From: a virus
Length of the DNA: 32,559 nucleotides
Strand: one strand, 5' to 3'
Virus record (IMG/VR): IMGVR_UViG_3300010885_038579
Span: 1 to 32,559 of that record
Shown here: one piece after another, positions 32,054-32,559 of the stretch
Layout: each line of letters begins with the position of its first letter
Numbering within the stretch: the stretch's first letter is position 1
Position numbers and translations under genes: made by a program
Notes under the pieces: model-generated
The model's database searches: none
Seen by the model: the letters and a program-made list of their open reading frames with translations, nothing else
Told to the model about the DNA's origin: nothing

Positions 32054-32425
32054 CTACGCTCCTACTAACGGCGCAGCCTCAACCCAAGACAACGTCTCTT
32101 CGTCCCACCCGTACATCTTGCCGTCGTCGGGCTTCGGCACCGGGGCTTGCCAATCGGCGTTAGCGTCCAGCGCCCAGGACGGATACGGCTGGGGGGTGAT
32201 AAACGCATCCCGGCCAGCGTCGTAAGTGTAGCCAATCCCAGCGTAATGTTTGCGGATATTGCCGTTGTAGCTGGTCTGCTTCCATGTGCCGCCTAGCAAG
32301 CGTTCGCAGAAAGCTGCACCAATGTACTCTTTTTCCACACCATTTGCATCGGCGGTGTCTGGGTTGCCGACAACGATGACCCGTAGGACCACATTGTTGG
32401 CGTCTAATTCAGCGAAATGGGCCAT
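32054..32425 (-). CDS. Conserved phage structural-region protein of the MAHFAEL type
   Basis: The protein has 123 residues and begins MAHFAELDANNVVLRVIVV, with AAGGA before the ATG. The later elements, GGTWKQTSYNGNIRKHYAGIGYTYD at about 45 to 69 (split by variable residues in relatives) and 'DAFITPQPYPSW', are a pattern I know from many phages, particularly marine ones, where the gene stands next to tail-fibre or structural genes. The Trp/Tyr-rich beta character suits a virion surface or fibre-associated protein. Its biochemical role is unknown. Confidence 0.8.
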   Translation of the reverse strand: MAHFAELDANNVVLRVIVVGNPDTADANGVEKEYIGAAFCERLLGGTWKQTSYNGNIRKHYAGIGYTYDAGRDAFITPQPYPSWALDANADWQAPVPKPDDGKMYGWDEETLSWVEAAPLVGA

Positions 32426-32436
32426 GTGCCTGATCC

Positions 32437-32559
32437 TTACAGATGCAAGCCGGTGAGGCTGTCGTCGTCTCCGACGTAGCCAACCGGGAAGGTGTTGAAC
32501 GACATACTAACGCGCAGGTCTTCGCCTTTTACAGCCTCAACCATGTGTGTAAACGAGGA
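32437..32559 (-). CDS. 2OG-Fe(II) oxygenase-like protein, C-terminal end (cut by window)
   Basis: Only the last 40 codons are visible. They contain 'FTHMVEAV', then 'LRVSMSFNTFPVGYVG'. This fits the end of phage 2-oxoglutarate/iron oxygenases: the distal metal-binding His, followed about ten residues later by Arg, which binds 2-oxoglutarate, within R-V-S-x-S-F-N. Such genes are often next to tail or structural genes in phages. The first metal ligands are outside the window, so activity cannot be judged. Confidence 0.6.
   Translation of the reverse strand, partial: SSFTHMVEAVKGEDLRVSMSFNTFPVGYVGDDDSLTGLHL

Overview
The window is a stretch of a tailed double-stranded DNA phage or prophage with a podovirus-like gene set: a family A DNA polymerase, a primase-helicase, a block of internal virion (ejection) proteins and one giant virion-associated polyvalent protein. 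The host is almost certainly Gram-negative, because the lysis cassette ends in a nested lipoprotein with a lipobox (o-spanin). I see no integrase, terminase, portal or capsid gene, so the head genes and any lysogeny module lie outside the window. The exact host cannot be read from the sequence.

Layout. At 1-1553 there is the end of a rightward gene, a phage tRNA with a CAT anticodon, a gene for a small exported six-cysteine protein (both leftward), a 288-base regulatory gap with a 19-base direct repeat and an extended -10 promoter, and one rightward gene of unknown role closed by a strong terminator. At 1552-8639 everything runs leftward from a good sigma70-type promoter at 8673-8700: Cas4-like nuclease, putative DNA-binding accessory protein, terminator, DNA polymerase, primase-helicase, then lysis genes (XhlA-like membrane protein, lysozyme, holin, i-spanin, nested o-spanin). 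At 8729-13419 a tightly packed rightward cluster of small genes holds a VRR-NUC nuclease, a SNF2/DEAD-type helicase, a ribbon-helix-helix protein, two paralogous five-cysteine microproteins, a DUF6378-like protein and several unknowns. Many of these overlap by ATGA or GTGA. One is a Ser/Trp/Gly-rich microprotein made of hexanucleotide repeats.

At 13420-32559 everything runs leftward again: the end of a 2OG-Fe(II) oxygenase-like gene, two small structural-region genes, a 570-residue coiled-coil protein with seven 33-residue repeats, a GNAT-like protein, three further virion-type proteins, a single 12.7-kb gene (4,244 residues), and two DUF2589-type proteins. The giant protein carries a GHKL (Hsp90/histidine-kinase type) ATPase, three separate HExxH zincin-like motifs, ten near-identical 18-residue solenoid repeats and a polyvalent-protein C-terminal region. 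It is the outstanding object in the window.

Working model (inference): the leftward replication genes and the rightward accessory cluster diverge from 8640-8728. The late leftward block supplies proteins packaged in the virion and probably ejected into the cell, and the lysis cassette sits at the end of the replication transcript.
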